Positions 9,232 to 19,818 of a stretch of 64,000 nt of DNA are shown here, piece after piece (position 1 is the stretch's first letter; every line of letters begins with the position of its first letter). This DNA is from Bathynomus jamesi. Taxonomy: Eukaryota > Arthropoda > Malacostraca > Isopoda > Cirolanidae. The translations under genes were made by a program, and so were the position numbers. Where the stretch lies: contig JAJOZX010002357.1 of assembly GCA_023014485.1 (NCBI GenBank), positions 406,501-470,500 of the forward strand, given 5' to 3'. The notes under the pieces were generated by a model. It was given only the letters and a program-made list of their open reading frames with translations. It was not told the origin of the DNA and made no database searches.

Positions 9232-10687
9232 CAGTCAGTGATGGCGAACCTTTTCAACTTTGGGTGTCAAAAATTAAAATTTTCGTGATCATATTCAAGT
9301 GGCGTGTCACATACATAAACGATCACTGTTATCAAAGGAACATCGCAATTATAATAATAAAACTATCTATTCTAGCTCATTTGAACAATACAGGAAAAAT
9401 AAAAATAAATGACAATAAAATGTTTTAAAATAAAAACTACAATTTTGCCTGTTATTTAGTGACTTCTTTGTTGCTGTACCCGTGAAGAAAGCTCTTTTAT
9501 AGCAGGTGTGTAATTCATACATTTCAATGCTACACAAGCAGCACTGATATCATCAACCAATCTGTTTCTCTTGTCCGTTTTGATGTTATTCAAAGTTGAG
9601 AACAAAGTTTCGCAGGAGTAAGTTGATGAAAAAATTGTCAGTATAGCTTTGGCAAGTTTTTTAAGAGTATCAAAAGTTTCCGGGATCCAGTTCCACACTT
9701 TCAGAATTTCATCGTCAGAATTATTATTCACAGATCCCTGCAAGCGGTCTCGCTCGAGTGTTTCTAACTCAGATCTAAGATCAATAAACTTTTGCTTCCA
9801 AATAGAGCTGGATTGGAACTCTGCTAACTGCATTTCAAAGTCATTTAAATCTAACCAGTCAAACAAATCTAACTTCAGATTTGTAAAAACAGCTTTATCA
9901 GGATATTTTATAAAATTTATTATTCCTTCTAAATCTCTGAACTGCACAAATCTTGTTGAAAACTGCTCAATTATAGAGTTTAAAATTTCAACAAATTGTT
10001 CTCGAGCTTGTTCCAAGTCGTCTCTGTCTTGGCACTTCATTTCATCAGAATGTTTCTTCAACCTATGAAAGTACTTATAACTTCTACTTTCCAAGTCACG
10101 TTTAAAAATGTTGAGCTTGCTTTCAAAGCCTTTGATCAAGCCAAACATTACATCAATAGTTTTTCCAAAACCTTGTAATTTAATATTGAGTTCATTCAGA
10201 TGTAATGACAGATCAGTGAAAACATAAGTCTACTGACTTAACAGTGATTACTAATGACTTAATTAGACTCATTAAATCAAAATGCCCGTGTAAAACGACG
10301 CCATGGCTCGACTAAAGACAGAGAAAGAAGAAATCAGGGTTGCCAATTCTGAATTATGAATATATAATTCAGAGTTGCCAGCCAAAATTAATGCTTAATT
10401 TTATACTATTTATAATGGTAATTTATTTCAATTCAAATCCAACCACAGTAATATGTAATTAAATAGCCATCAAATATAGAGATTGAATGTTTATTTACAA
10501 AAAATATATATAATCATTTCCTATTTAATTAGATGAAATTAAAAACGTCTCTAATTTGATCGATTTTCATTTCATTTTTATAGTTTTTGTTTAACTTTTG
10601 GACGATAGAAATGTCGGTTTAGGTGTGTCAACAAAAAAACAGCAACGTGTCACCTTTGACACGCGTGTCATAGGTTCGCCATCACTG
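9232..10687 (-). mobile_element. hAT element with partial transposase, 8-bp TSD
   Basis: The left end (9232) reads CAGTCAGTGATGGCGAACC and the right end ATAGGTTCGCCATCACTG. The perfect 8-bp duplication CTATAGAC (9224-9231 and 10688-10695) fits nTnnnnAn. The left duplication overlaps the right duplication of the neighbouring 8421-9216 element, so this one inserted second at its edge. It encodes the C-terminal part of a hAT transposase on the minus strand. Confidence 0.88.
9456..10148 (-). pseudogene. hAT transposase C-terminal part
   Basis: 230 codons are open. The C-terminal block TLKKLAKAILTIFSSTYSCE followed by LFSTLNNIKTDKRNRLVDD is the hAT catalytic Glu and dimerisation region (in most hATs LA..L..PAS...ER.FS...I....R). 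Here the Glu sits in SCETLFS. The upstream part (FDWLDLNDFEMQLAEFQ and before) resembles the insertion domain of hATs related to domesticated ZBED5/FAM200-type proteins. The first two catalytic Asp and any BED finger would lie upstream, beyond about 10150, but only non-coding sequence remains there before the right TIR. Truncated and non-autonomous. Confidence 0.75.
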
Positions 10688-10699
10688 CTATAGACCATA

Positions 10700-11005
10700 A
10701 AAGGTGATTAAATCCGTCCAACATCAGCCGATGAGACAGGTGTCAGGTAGCAATCGGTTTTAAAAAGAGGATTAACTTTTCTGATGGAAAGAATTTAAAT
10801 ACAATTTTATTTGTTTTTCTATAAGAACGAAATATATTTACCGTGTTTTCACACTCAAGAAAAGGAATTTATTTGGTTTTCTCTAAGACGGGATATTTGC
10901 TGAGGTTTCACAATAGAAAAAAATTGCAAAGAATAATACAAACCAGAAAAGTTAATTAAAGCTATCCACCATAAATCTTTTTTTCTTCAGCTTATTATTA
11001 TTAAC

Positions 11006-11070
<65 letters not shown>

Positions 11071-11550
11071 TGCCTCTCATAAAAAATAGCGCATATTTTT
11101 GTCACTTCTGCAGACATCGCTGTCGTGAAAACGCCTCAGTTGTTGAAGTTCTATTGCGCCTCTGTGGTATAGGTTAGGTAACTATACTCTGTATTCATAG
11201 TAGTACTGGGTGAGTGTGCTGCATTACACCAGATGGTCACATTTATATATATAATTTTTTATTTTTTATTTATTTTCATGTTAGGATAGGTTAGGTTAGT
11301 TAGATAACTATACTCTATGTCCAACTGGCACTGCCACTTTGGCACTCCCCCATCTCCCATTACCCCATTCCCACACTCTCCCCTATCTCTCCCCCATCCC
11401 CAATTAAACCTCACTTCTCTTCAAATGCACCAACACTACTCGGGTCCGTAATTGAATCAAAGTTAATACATGTTTTCAATTCTGAAGAGAACTCCACAAG
11501 TTTAAAGGTTTTCAACAGATTTTTGATATCGATAAACAGAGAGATATAAA
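10700..11550. other. Spacer with (AT)n(GT)n and the second G-rich repeat copy
   Basis: It includes a compound microsatellite at 11007-11065. Between 11280 and 11450 it holds the reverse-complement relative of 795-945: GTTAGG runs, then CACTCCCCCATCTCCC and CCCCATTCCCACACTC. No coding region is recognised. Confidence 0.5.
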
Positions 11551-11560
11551 AATAGATATA

Positions 11561-11677
11561 CAGGGTGGTCGAAAAGTCTATTTTGCTGAAATAATAATAT
11601 ATCTAATTACGTTACTCATTTTTATCCGAAAATACTATTATTTCAACAAAATAGATAGAGACTTTTGGACCACCCTG
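11561..11677. mobile_element. Mariner MITE, 117 bp
   Basis: The ends CAGGGTGGTCGAAAAGTCTA and GACTTTTGGACCACCCTG are inverted and flanked by TA, with about 38 bp of TIR on each side, leaving almost no unique centre. Complete and non-coding. Confidence 0.85.
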
Positions 11678-11834
11678 TATAGAGAGATAGATAATTTTCG
11701 GAAGATAATATATACTGTAATATATATATATATAATATATATATAATATATATATATATGAAAATTATTTCACGAAAGTAACACGTGAAAAATATTTATG
11801 ATGAATAAAACCACGAAGGAAAGGAAACAGAGTG

Positions 11835-11874
11835 GTGCTCAAGCGCTTTCGTCTAATGACATCCTCAGGAACAC
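11835..11874 (-). ncRNA. Hammerhead ribozyme motif of PLE copy B, left
   Basis: Identical in core to 2855-2894: CTGAGGA, extra T, GTC-ATTA-GAC, GAA, palindromic AAGCGCTT, then GAGCAC pairing with GTGTTC. All conserved positions are present. Confidence 0.65.
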
Positions 11875-11920
11875 TAAAGTACATAAAGAGTTCAAGACTA
11901 TATATAGGTTACAAAAAAAA

Positions 11921-11964
<44 letters not shown>

Positions 11965-12009
11965 ATACAGTATAGAAATAAGAAATTGTAGGAGGAGCAT
12001 ACACATTTG

Positions 12010-12290
12010 TAAGGAAAACTCCCAATTTTAGCACTTTGCTCGAATTCAACACAAGCTCAAATGAATTATTTACAACCAGTTTTATAGATAATACCTAAAT
12101 GATATATGGGTCACAAAAAAATTATACAAAAATAGAAGAACAATTAAAGAAATAAAATAAAAATAAAATGAAAATAAAAATTGTAAGAGGAGCATACAAA
12201 TTCAAGCTCAAATGGATTATTTACAACCTATTTTATGATAATGCCTAATAATATACGTCACAAAAAAAAAATAAAGAAATAAAATAAAAA
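12010..12290 (-). repeat. PLE 3' units echoing the GIY-YIG box (left half of copy B)
   Basis: Two units on the minus strand contain a version of GGTATTATCTATAAAACTGG or GGCATTATCATAAAATAGG, followed by TTGTAAATAATCCATTTGAG and a TATGCTCCTCTTACAA end. The first part matches the coding sequence for GIIYKIGC and the last part the sequence after the stop codon. Confidence 0.6.
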
Positions 12291-12355
12291 TGAATTGAAA
12301 AATAAAAATAAAAATAAAAATTGTAAGAGGAGCATACAAATTTATAAGGGAAGAA

Positions 12356-12865
12356 TTACCAAAGATTTAGCACTCTGCCCTTCTTGTTTAAATCTCTTCT
12401 GAACGAACTCAAAACAACGGGATCGAGTTGGAAGAGACCTTTGCTCATGTTAAAGTTATTTGTAATTTGAATAAAAGCACACGCAAGAATATTTCTATTA
12501 ACAATGTTGTTTGAGTGAAACAAAACTGAAGCATTATTCCAATCAATACAATGGGATCATTCTGACAAATGGACAAAAAGAGCACTGGACGACTGTCCCG
12601 TTCTAACAGAATATTGATGCTGTTTTACACGCGTATGCAAATCCTTTCCCGTCTGACCTATGTAAAAGGAATCACATTGTTTACAACCAATTTTATAGAT
12701 AATGCCTGAATTATTGGTAGGGCTATTTTTTACTATATTTTTCACAATATTGTTATATGAAAATACTAAATTAATATCCAAACGTTTAAGTACATTGGCA
12801 ATGCCTAAAAAGCCTGGGAAAAATGGAAGTACTAAAATATTCTTTGACAAAGTGCGAAAGTTCAT
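12356..12865 (-). pseudogene. PLE GIY-YIG endonuclease end (left half of copy B)
   Basis: 170 codons in one frame run from the linker (LSKNILVLPFFPGFLGIANV) through GIIYKIGCKQCDSFYIGQTG and RVKQHQYSVR to LNKKGRVLNLW before TAA at 12356. One in-frame TGA at 12557-12559 falls where copy A has Leu (HLSE-L-SHCIDW), so the product would lose the last third of the nuclease. Closely similar to copy A; the RT portion is missing. Confidence 0.8.
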
Positions 12866-12866
12866 G

Positions 12867-13560
12867 ACACCCCAATTAAGAAGGCCATATTTTCCTCAAT
12901 GTTTCTCCGCGCTCTTAGGATCGCCAGTCCGGAATACATCGATGCCGAATTAGAAAAAGCCAACCGTATTGGGAGTGATCTGTGCTACCCACCTGCGTTT
13001 CTGGAATCTTGTCTTAACAAGGCAAAACGAACCTTCTATCGTGTGAATAATAACCTCGCACTTTGTCAAAGAATATTTTAGTACTTCCATTTTTCCCAGG
13101 CTTTTTAGGCATTGCCAATGTACTTAAACTTTTGGATATTAATGTAGTATTTTCATATAACAATATTGTGAAAAATATCATAGTAAAAAATAGCCCTACC
13201 AATAATTCAGGCATTATCTAAAATTGGTTGTAAACAATGTGATTCCTTTTACATAGAGTCAGACGGGAAAGGATTTGCATATGCGTGTAAAACAGCATCA
13301 ATATTCCGTTAGGAACGGGACAGTCGTCCAGTGCTCTTTTTGTCCATTTGTCAGAATGATCCCATTGTATTGATTGGAATAATGCTTCAGTTTTGTTTCA
13401 TTCTAGCAACATTGTTAATAGAAATATTCTTGAGTCTGCTGTTATTCAAGTTACAAATAACTTTAACATGAGCAAAGGTCTCTTCCAACTCGATCCCGTT
13501 GTTTTGAATTCGTTCAGAAGAGATTTAAACAAGAAGGGCAGAGTGCTAAATCTTTGGTAA
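12867..13560 (+). pseudogene. PLE RT-thumb/GIY-YIG end (right half of copy B)
   Basis: It opens with the thumb (FLRALRIASPEYIDAELEKA and on to RVNNN) and follows the same order as copy A to the stop at 13560. A one-base deletion near 13055 (NNN to LALCQ) and a second indel in the GIY box (GGCATTATCTAAAATTGG at 13207 lacks bases present in copy A) break the frame. It retains about 30 codons of thumb that the left half lacks. Confidence 0.75.
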
Positions 13561-13659
13561 TTCTTCCCTTATAAATTTGTATGCTCCTCTTACAATTTTT
13601 ATTTTATTTTTATTTTTCAATTGATTTTTATTTTTATTCTTTATTTTTATTTTTTGTGA

Positions 13660-13960
13660 CATATATTATTTAGGCATTATCCATAAAATAGGTTGTAAAT
13701 AATCCATTTGAGCTTGAATTTGTATGCTCCTCTTACAATTTTTATATTTTCATTTTATTTTTATTTTATTCTTAATTGTTCTTCTATTTTTATATAATTT
13801 TTGTGACCTATATATCATTTAGGTATTATCTATAAAACTGGTTGTAAACAATTCATTTGAGCTTGTGTTGAATTCGAGCAAAGTGCTAAAATTGGGAGTT
13901 TTCCTTACAAATGTGTAGGTATGCTCCTCCTACAATTTCTTATTTCTATACTGTATATAT
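13660..13960 (+). repeat. PLE 3' units echoing the GIY-YIG box (right half of copy B)
   Basis: Two units (from about 13668 and 13822) begin with GGCATTATCCATAAAATAGG or GGTATTATCTATAAAACTGG. They continue TTGTAAATAATCCATTTGAG and end in GCAAAGTGCTAAAATTGGGA or TATGCTCCTCTTACAA. Unit starts match the nuclease box and unit ends match the stop-codon region, with the middle of the nuclease deleted. Confidence 0.6.
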
Positions 13961-14028
13961 ATACATATATATATATATACACATTTTTTTGTAACCTATA
14001 TATAGTCTTCAACTCTTTATGTACTTTA

Positions 14029-14068
14029 GTGTTCCTGAGGATGTCATTAGACGAAAGCGCTTGAGCAC
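14029..14068 (+). ncRNA. Hammerhead ribozyme motif of PLE copy B, right
   Basis: Plus-strand copy with intact core CTGAGGA and GAAA, stem II GTC-ATTA-GAC, palindromic stem III AAGCGCTT, and stem I GTGTTC/GAGCAC. Confidence 0.65.
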
Positions 14069-14160
14069 CACTCTGTGTTTCCTTTCCTTCGTGGTTTATT
14101 CATCATAAATATTTTCACGTGTTACTTTCGTGAAATAATTTTCATATATATATATATATC

Positions 14161-14518
14161 GGTCCTATTCAAAGGAGTGACATAACGAAGGAGTGACATA
14201 ACAAAGGAGTGACAAATCGGAGATAAAATTCAAAGGAGTGACACGAAATACCAACAAAGAAGAAGAAAGAACAAATCCAGAGGAAGAGAGGCTTGCAACT
14301 GTTAGGTTAGGTTAGGTTAGGTTTCTAGTTTTTGAAATAAAATCTTAATTTAACAATTCTAACAAATTTTGTTTTTTAAATAAAATTTTAATAATTATAC
14401 TCCTTTGAATTTTATCTCCGATTTGTCACTCCTTTGTTATGTCACTCCTTCGTTACGATATTTATGTCACTCTTTTGTATGTCACTCCTTTGAAATGTCA
14501 CTCCTTCGATACAGACCC
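14161..14518. mobile_element. Foldback element with arrays of AAGGAGTGACA
   Basis: The left end carries four direct copies of AAGGAGTGACA (14172, 14188, 14203, 14233). The right end carries five to six copies in inverse orientation (TGTCACTCCTT, 14398-14500). The inner arms TTGTCACTCCTTTG / CAAAGGAGTGACAA and ATTTTATCTCCGATT also pair. The centre has four GGTTA units. Repeat-rich inverted termini are typical of Foldback-type elements; no coding sequence. Confidence 0.65.
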
Positions 14519-14519
14519 A

Positions 14520-15470
14520 TATATATATATAGTTAGTTATATATCATGAATTTATAGCGTTATCAATGCTTCGTTTTATATAATTATTCGAGTAGGTTGT
14601 GAAAAGCAGTTCGGCAGCAGTATGTAAGTCATTATTATAATAATAACCTTAATTGGGACACTTTATGCCATACAATTAGTAATGGTAAACCTAATAACAT
14701 ATGTAGGCCTAATGAGTAATAACATCGGGTTTTTCACGTTATTTTTCATTTTCTTACGATTTATGTCGTTTATTTTCGGCAAAAATGTTCATTAGTTTAT
14801 ACGATAATTAATCACTAATGGGTGCATTATTGATTAGTGAATTAATAACTAATTTTAATTATTTTTATTAATTTTCACTCATATTTAGGGTAATTGTATA
14901 AGAGCATCGGGTTCGTTAATAGGCTGCTAAAACTGGCGATATTCGTTCTCTTAACCGTTCTCTAAAAATTGATTTTGTCCATTAACCTTTTATATTCATA
15001 AAATTTTTGTTCAGATCCAAACCGAACCGCATCACAAACTTTGTAAAGTGTATCCAAACCGTTTTTACAGAAATAAATTTGGGTTTAGGAACCGTTTAAG
15101 AATTATCCAACTGAACAATGATATAATTACTATGACAATATAATATAATGACTTATAGTATTTTAATTTTTTACTATTTCTAAGCCTATATATAGCCCTA
15201 AACTATGGCTACACGAAAACACACACACGCGAGCGCGCGCATATATATATATTCTTTGATTTCATACTGTTTTGAGGGGTACGATTCTATATTGCAGTTG
15301 GGATGTTTTTCATATAAAATAGAACAGTGAATCATAAAAGAAATAAATTGTTTATGATTACTAATACGTTAAATTGGCATAATCAAATATTCCTTCAAAT
15401 ATACTCATTCATGTGTTTCGCTGCAGGACCTTTTCCTTCATGTTAAATAATTGTGGCGTTGATGAATTTG
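14520..15470. other. AT-rich spacer without recognised feature
   Basis: A short alternating CA/CG tract (15214-15240) and scattered AT runs. No TIRs or coding motifs that I can support. Confidence 0.4.
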
Positions 15471-15478
15471 TATTTTAG

Positions 15479-15703
15479 GATAACAACGCACCTTCACACG
15501 GATCACAAATTGTCAAGGAATGGAAGGAAGGAGAGAATATTGATTGCCTATCTTATCCTGCACAAAGCTCCGATATGAATATTACTGAGTATTTATGGGA
15601 CGCTATTAAAAAAGAGACTTCGTGGAAAGCATCCCAAGAATATTCAAGAAATTCGAGATATAGTATTGGAACTGTAAACATCAACTCCTTTTTGAGACTG
15701 TGA
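15479..15703 (+). pseudogene. Tc1-like transposase fragment (DDE region)
   Basis: 75 codons begin at DNNAPSHGSQIVKEW, the region around the second catalytic Asp of Tc1 transposases (QDNDPKHTS type). They continue through CLSYPAQSSDMNITEYLWDA, equivalent to WPSQSPDLNPIENLWD with the catalytic Glu in TEYLWD. I count 35 residues between the acids, close to the 34 of Tc1. The C-terminal part is shortened and ends at TGA 15701. No N-terminal half or TIRs are seen nearby. Old and isolated. Confidence 0.7.
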
Positions 15704-16048
15704 CCACATTGTCTAACATCATTCAAAGCCTTATGAACAGTTGTATCGAGGCACGAGGTAGTCCAACTCGTAACTGGAGCATATTTATATTTTTACAAAA
15801 TAATTTAAGAAGCCAAAGTTCATTTTGGTACCAATATTAAAGGTTTATTATTGATGTTATCTTTGTTCTGGAAATGTACTGGTTTGGTGCCCATTATTAA
15901 TTACTTTTTTTGTTCAGTACTAATGTCTTATGTGATTTATGTCATTAGTTTCTGTTGATTTATGTCAATAAATGCATAAGAAAGTTTCTAAAATTGTAAT
16001 TTACCTATTAGATGAGTCAACTCTATCAGAAAGTTTGAGGCATCCAGA

Positions 16049-16199
16049 TGTTGGTAGGGCGTTCATTGGTAGGGCGCTCACTGGTAGGGCGCTTGTTGGT
16101 AGGGCGCTTGTTGATAGGGAGCTCATCAGTAGGGCGCTCGTTGGTAGGGCGCTTGTTGGTTGGGCGCTCATTGGTAGGGCGTTTGTTGCTTGGGCGCTG
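16049..16199. repeat. 15-bp minisatellite, about 10 units
   Basis: The unit is GGTAGGGCGCTCATT with variants (GTTCATT, CTTGTTG, CTCACTG). The period is a multiple of three, so one plus-strand frame reads repeated GRAL(I/V) pentapeptides and a minus-strand frame reads repeated TSALP. These frames lack other gene features and are best explained by the repeat. Confidence 0.85.
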
Positions 16200-17367
16200 T
16201 ATTTCATAGATGACTGTTAAAAGTCGTCAAGATGTTTTTCAAGCGACAAAGATTTAGGTTATCCTGCTTTCAAAATCCAGATAAAACAAATCACACGGAA
16301 TTTTCTCTACAGTATATATCAATGTAAGCAACTCCAAACTGATTGTTATTTATGCAAACTTCCAAGTACTTTTCATCCTAAAGTTTTTTTATGAGCTCTT
16401 CAAATTTGAATTTAACAATTTATTGTCTCTTTATTATTGCTGTAAAAGAATTAAATTAAGTATAGGCAGTATTGAAAGTTGGGACATACACTGTCCCGAT
16501 TTTAACCGAATTGTGGCGTGTACCGAAAATCGGGACTGTTCCCCTTTTACTGGGAATACTCACGAATAATAATGTGGACTTTTCGTTTATCGTATACTAA
16601 AGAGTTTAATATAAATATTCGTAATTATTTTCTACACAGGGACACACATGAAAGCCAACCCTTTAACATTTTTCGATCACGTCTTCTCGTAGATATCTAT
16701 GAACTATGCTGTAGTCTGTGTATGAAACCCGAGAAAAGCCCATACGTCTTTAAGTTGGATAAAAATTCAGTAAATTATAACCCTTAAATTCTATAGCTGC
16801 ATCATACTTCAATAGTTGCATTATGTATTCGTCCTCAATAGTCATCTTTCCGTGTCGGTGTAAGTCTTTCACTTTCATGTTGTCTTCACTCAGGCCTTTA
16901 TCAGTTCTCCTTCAGCGTGGTTTTCCATGCTTTCATGTCTGTTAGTAGACGTACTATCGCTCATCTTCTTCTATTACAAAAAATTGATGCAAAAGTTGAT
17001 AAAATTTTTAATGGCACTCAGTCGAATAAGAATAACTCAACTGTTGATAATTTCACTTTGGTTGAAAACGGTGCTAAGCCAAAGGCGTCGAGAAATTTTC
17101 AGCTGGATTGTCAAATTCCATTTGGTCTACTAGAAACTATAGAAATGTGTTGTTACGCTCGTCTAATGTTAAGCATATGGATAAAAAATTTGTTTCGGAA
17201 ATAGAGTAAAACAAAAGAAAATATGCTTGCCAGACGCTAAAATAGATATAATTGAACGAAACGTAAAGAATTTAAAGACAGAAACTGCAAATTCGCTGTT
17301 CACTTTTCATGTTGGAGGGGGAATAATTGTATAAATTCAGTAGTAGGACAGAATATTTGTTAGTTAA
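16200..17367. other. Spacer, no recognised gene
   Basis: Two open frames of 89 to 95 codons (16518-16787 and 16917-17204, plus) show no family motif that I recognise. They may be fragments of unidentified elements. The segment CCGATTTTAACCGAATTGTG...CCGAAAATCGGG at 16496-16531 is a weak inverted pair. Confidence 0.35.
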
Positions 17368-17644
17368 ATATCGAATAGGGTCGTCCTTATTTTTCATCTT
17401 TCGATATTTTACGGTCTGACCTCATCAAAATACTCCATTTAGTGGAGAAATACAGTGTAGAAAGTTTGGGGGGGAAATTTTAATATTTGGAGGTCGCGCA
17501 AGGTCCTCAAAGTTTTACTCTATGGAGTTTAATGATCTATTACCTTCAACTGCATTGACAAAGCCGTGGGCCCTCAGTCAGGGTCTCCCCTATTAAAAAT
17601 GGGCATTATCCGTTCAAAACGGGGGTCTCATGGTGACCAGCCAC

Positions 17645-19818
17645 TCATTGTTGCCCTGTTAAGGTCTGCTTGACGGCCCACGGCACACGCTTGCGATGTT
17701 CTGCAATCACCTGGAGGATAAACTGGAGTTGTTCGTCATCCTCAGTAAGACTCCCGGAGAAGTCCTGGATGAGAGCAACTCCACGCTCAGCGATATCATT
17801 TGTGACTGCAAGAGTCTTCACCACCGCCCTCACAGCTTGGTAGTCTCTGTCACTGGTCCATCTCGCTGCAGGAATCTTCAGGAATCCATCCAGGATGATG
17901 AGAGTTACGAAGAGTGACCTCGTCTTCTCGGTGACAAAGTCGGCGACATTTGTCCCTTCCAAGGCGTCCAGGTCTACCGGGGCTCGCTTAGGAAGATACT
18001 CGTTCCCGTCGACACTTGACATACTGTAGCCTCGACCATGTTGTCCTTGATGTCAGGAGTGACATCATCGTCGAACAGGGAAAGACCCACCATTTCCTCA
18101 GACAAGTACCAGAGATGAGTGGCCATCTTCTGGGAAGTTGCCTTGGCGATGCCTGGGTTGACGCGTGCGTATTTGACTAAGGATTGGAGGAAACATAGGT
18201 CATTCTGTGGGGGGATGACGGCGAGAGGGGAAGTGATCTAGGCCTTCACATACACTCACACTACGAATATGCAAAAATCACGAAGACCCCTTTCTTCTCG
18301 CTTTGTTAGGGTGAACTGTGAACGAAACATCCAAACCTTAATAGCATAGATAGCCTTTGGCATCCACCGGGCTTTACTCAGAGCTCCAGGAGCTAAGAAG
18401 CATGTGCCACGAGGAGGTGGAGTGCCAAGGAACAGCGAGGCCAGCTCGAGAAGTTCCCTGTAGTCTTCTCGAGGCTGTTGCTCCAACAACGCGGTCCTGA
18501 AGAAAGACAGGGGCTCTTCCTTGTCGTCAGCGATGGCAGCGGCGACAACCTCGTCTGTGTTGGAGTCTTCAAACCGCTCCTGATGGATTTATTTCCAATG
18601 TGTTTGGAAGCGCCTGAAGAGGAGTATTTCTGGGGCTGAGGAGGAACCCATGCACTCTTTGAAGGCTGCCACTGCCACCAATTCCAGAATGTGGTGTCGA
18701 CAGGCAAAATGTAGAACATCGCACCCGAGCAATTGCTGCAGAATGACGCACGCTCCTGTGGTGCGACCAGTGTTGGCGCTAGTGGTGTCGAAAGACATTG
18801 CTCGCACCTTGTCTTCAACACCCCATTGTTTCAAAGCTTCGAGGACAGCTTGAGCTTGCGCCCGTCAAGTGCCTGAGGGGAGTTTGGGAAGAACGAGAAG
18901 CCGGTAGACTTCATCTCCACGATAACGGGAAGGCGATCAACCATCTTCTTTCCAATGAGGTCAGGCAGGAGCTTGCCATCCCATTGGACAGTTAGGGGGA
19001 CGTCCGGCTTGAAAGTCTCTAGTATGCTGGTGGTGGATTCCTCCCGTTTCTTCCGCCGTTGCCTCCGGATGCTGCTCCGATTCAATGCGAGGGCAGTGAT
19101 GTCGTGACCGAGACTCTTAGCTGTCTCCGCGAGAATCATCACTGCTGCTCAATCGGACACTTTGCTTCGGTCCAGCGTTGCTGAGAGAGCCGATGTAAGG
19201 ATTTCCTTTCGACCGCCCTTGGGAGGAGGAGTCTGGAAGCTAGGTTCAGGAACTGGATCGGTGTCATAATCCTCAGGAGCAGAAGTGGAGTCGTTGCAGC
19301 TCTCGGGCTTGACGGTTGATTGCAATCGATCTATACTTACTTCCTCCCTTCGCCTTCGTTTCTGTTCATTAGTCATTTGCTCTTGCTTCTTTTTCTCCTT
19401 CCGTTCGAGTACCTTGTCAACAGAGAACATCGTTCCACGACGGCCCTTCTCACGTTGGGCAAGGAGGAATTGCTTGTCCTCGTCGAGTTTAATGGTGTTG
19501 AGAGCATTGGCGTGGGCGATGTCGAAGAGATCTTCAAAGCAATCCTTAAAGTCGCTCTTATTCTTGGCCTGTGTCGCCGTTTTACGGTAGGCACTCTTCT
19601 TTAACACCTTCCATCGAGCGAAGAGCTTCTCCAGCTTTTTTTACCGCATCCTGCTTGTGCTGGACTGGGATTCGCGCACGATTCCAAAACTCCTGGATCT
19701 TCTCGATTCGTCGAAGGGTCGATGAAGCTTGGACCCCTTGATATCTTGCTCGTACCGGGCTATCAAATACACCTTCGTCTTTGACCGAGCCGCCATCATA
19801 AGCACTTTTTATAAACAA
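17645..19818 (-). pseudogene. Unassigned transposase with WDGK / FDTT / CRHH / ARW / AER motifs
   Basis: Reading from 19818 down: a basic, charged N-terminal region (FKDCFEDLFDIAHANALNTI, then a Lys/Glu/Arg helix), then QWDGKLLPDLIGKKMVDRLP (candidate first Asp, about 18979), MSFDTTSANTG (second Asp, about 18788), FACRHHILE about 30 residues later, APGALSKARWMPKAIY, and NDIAERGVALIQDF (candidate Glu, about 17787). Spacing D1-D2 of about 64 and D2-E of about 330 residues, a CxxH after D2 and an ARW in the insert all match the hAT RNase-H layout. The usual hAT signature words and a BED finger are not seen. At least three frameshifts and a stop (near 18590) break it. I do not recognise a named family; a relative sits at 60638-62651. 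Confidence 0.65.

Larger units (their letters stand above)
11757..14146. mobile_element. Penelope-like element, copy B, nearly symmetric head-to-head dimer
   Basis: The minus-strand half (12865 down to 11757) and plus-strand half (12867 up to 14146) each carry a GIY-YIG coding end, 3' repeats and a terminal ribozyme. The outer ends are mirror images (ATGAAAATTATTTCACGAAA at 11759 and its complement at 14123). The two halves start at different points in the protein (left after the RT thumb, right within it), so they are two independently 5'-truncated units joined head to head. Point differences between halves show age. Confidence 0.85.

Noticed and set aside
17645..19818. Interpretation of the unassigned protein as a host gene
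   Set aside because: TIRs, the perfect 8-bp duplication around the whole unit, and a second copy inside other TIRs show that it is a transposon gene.
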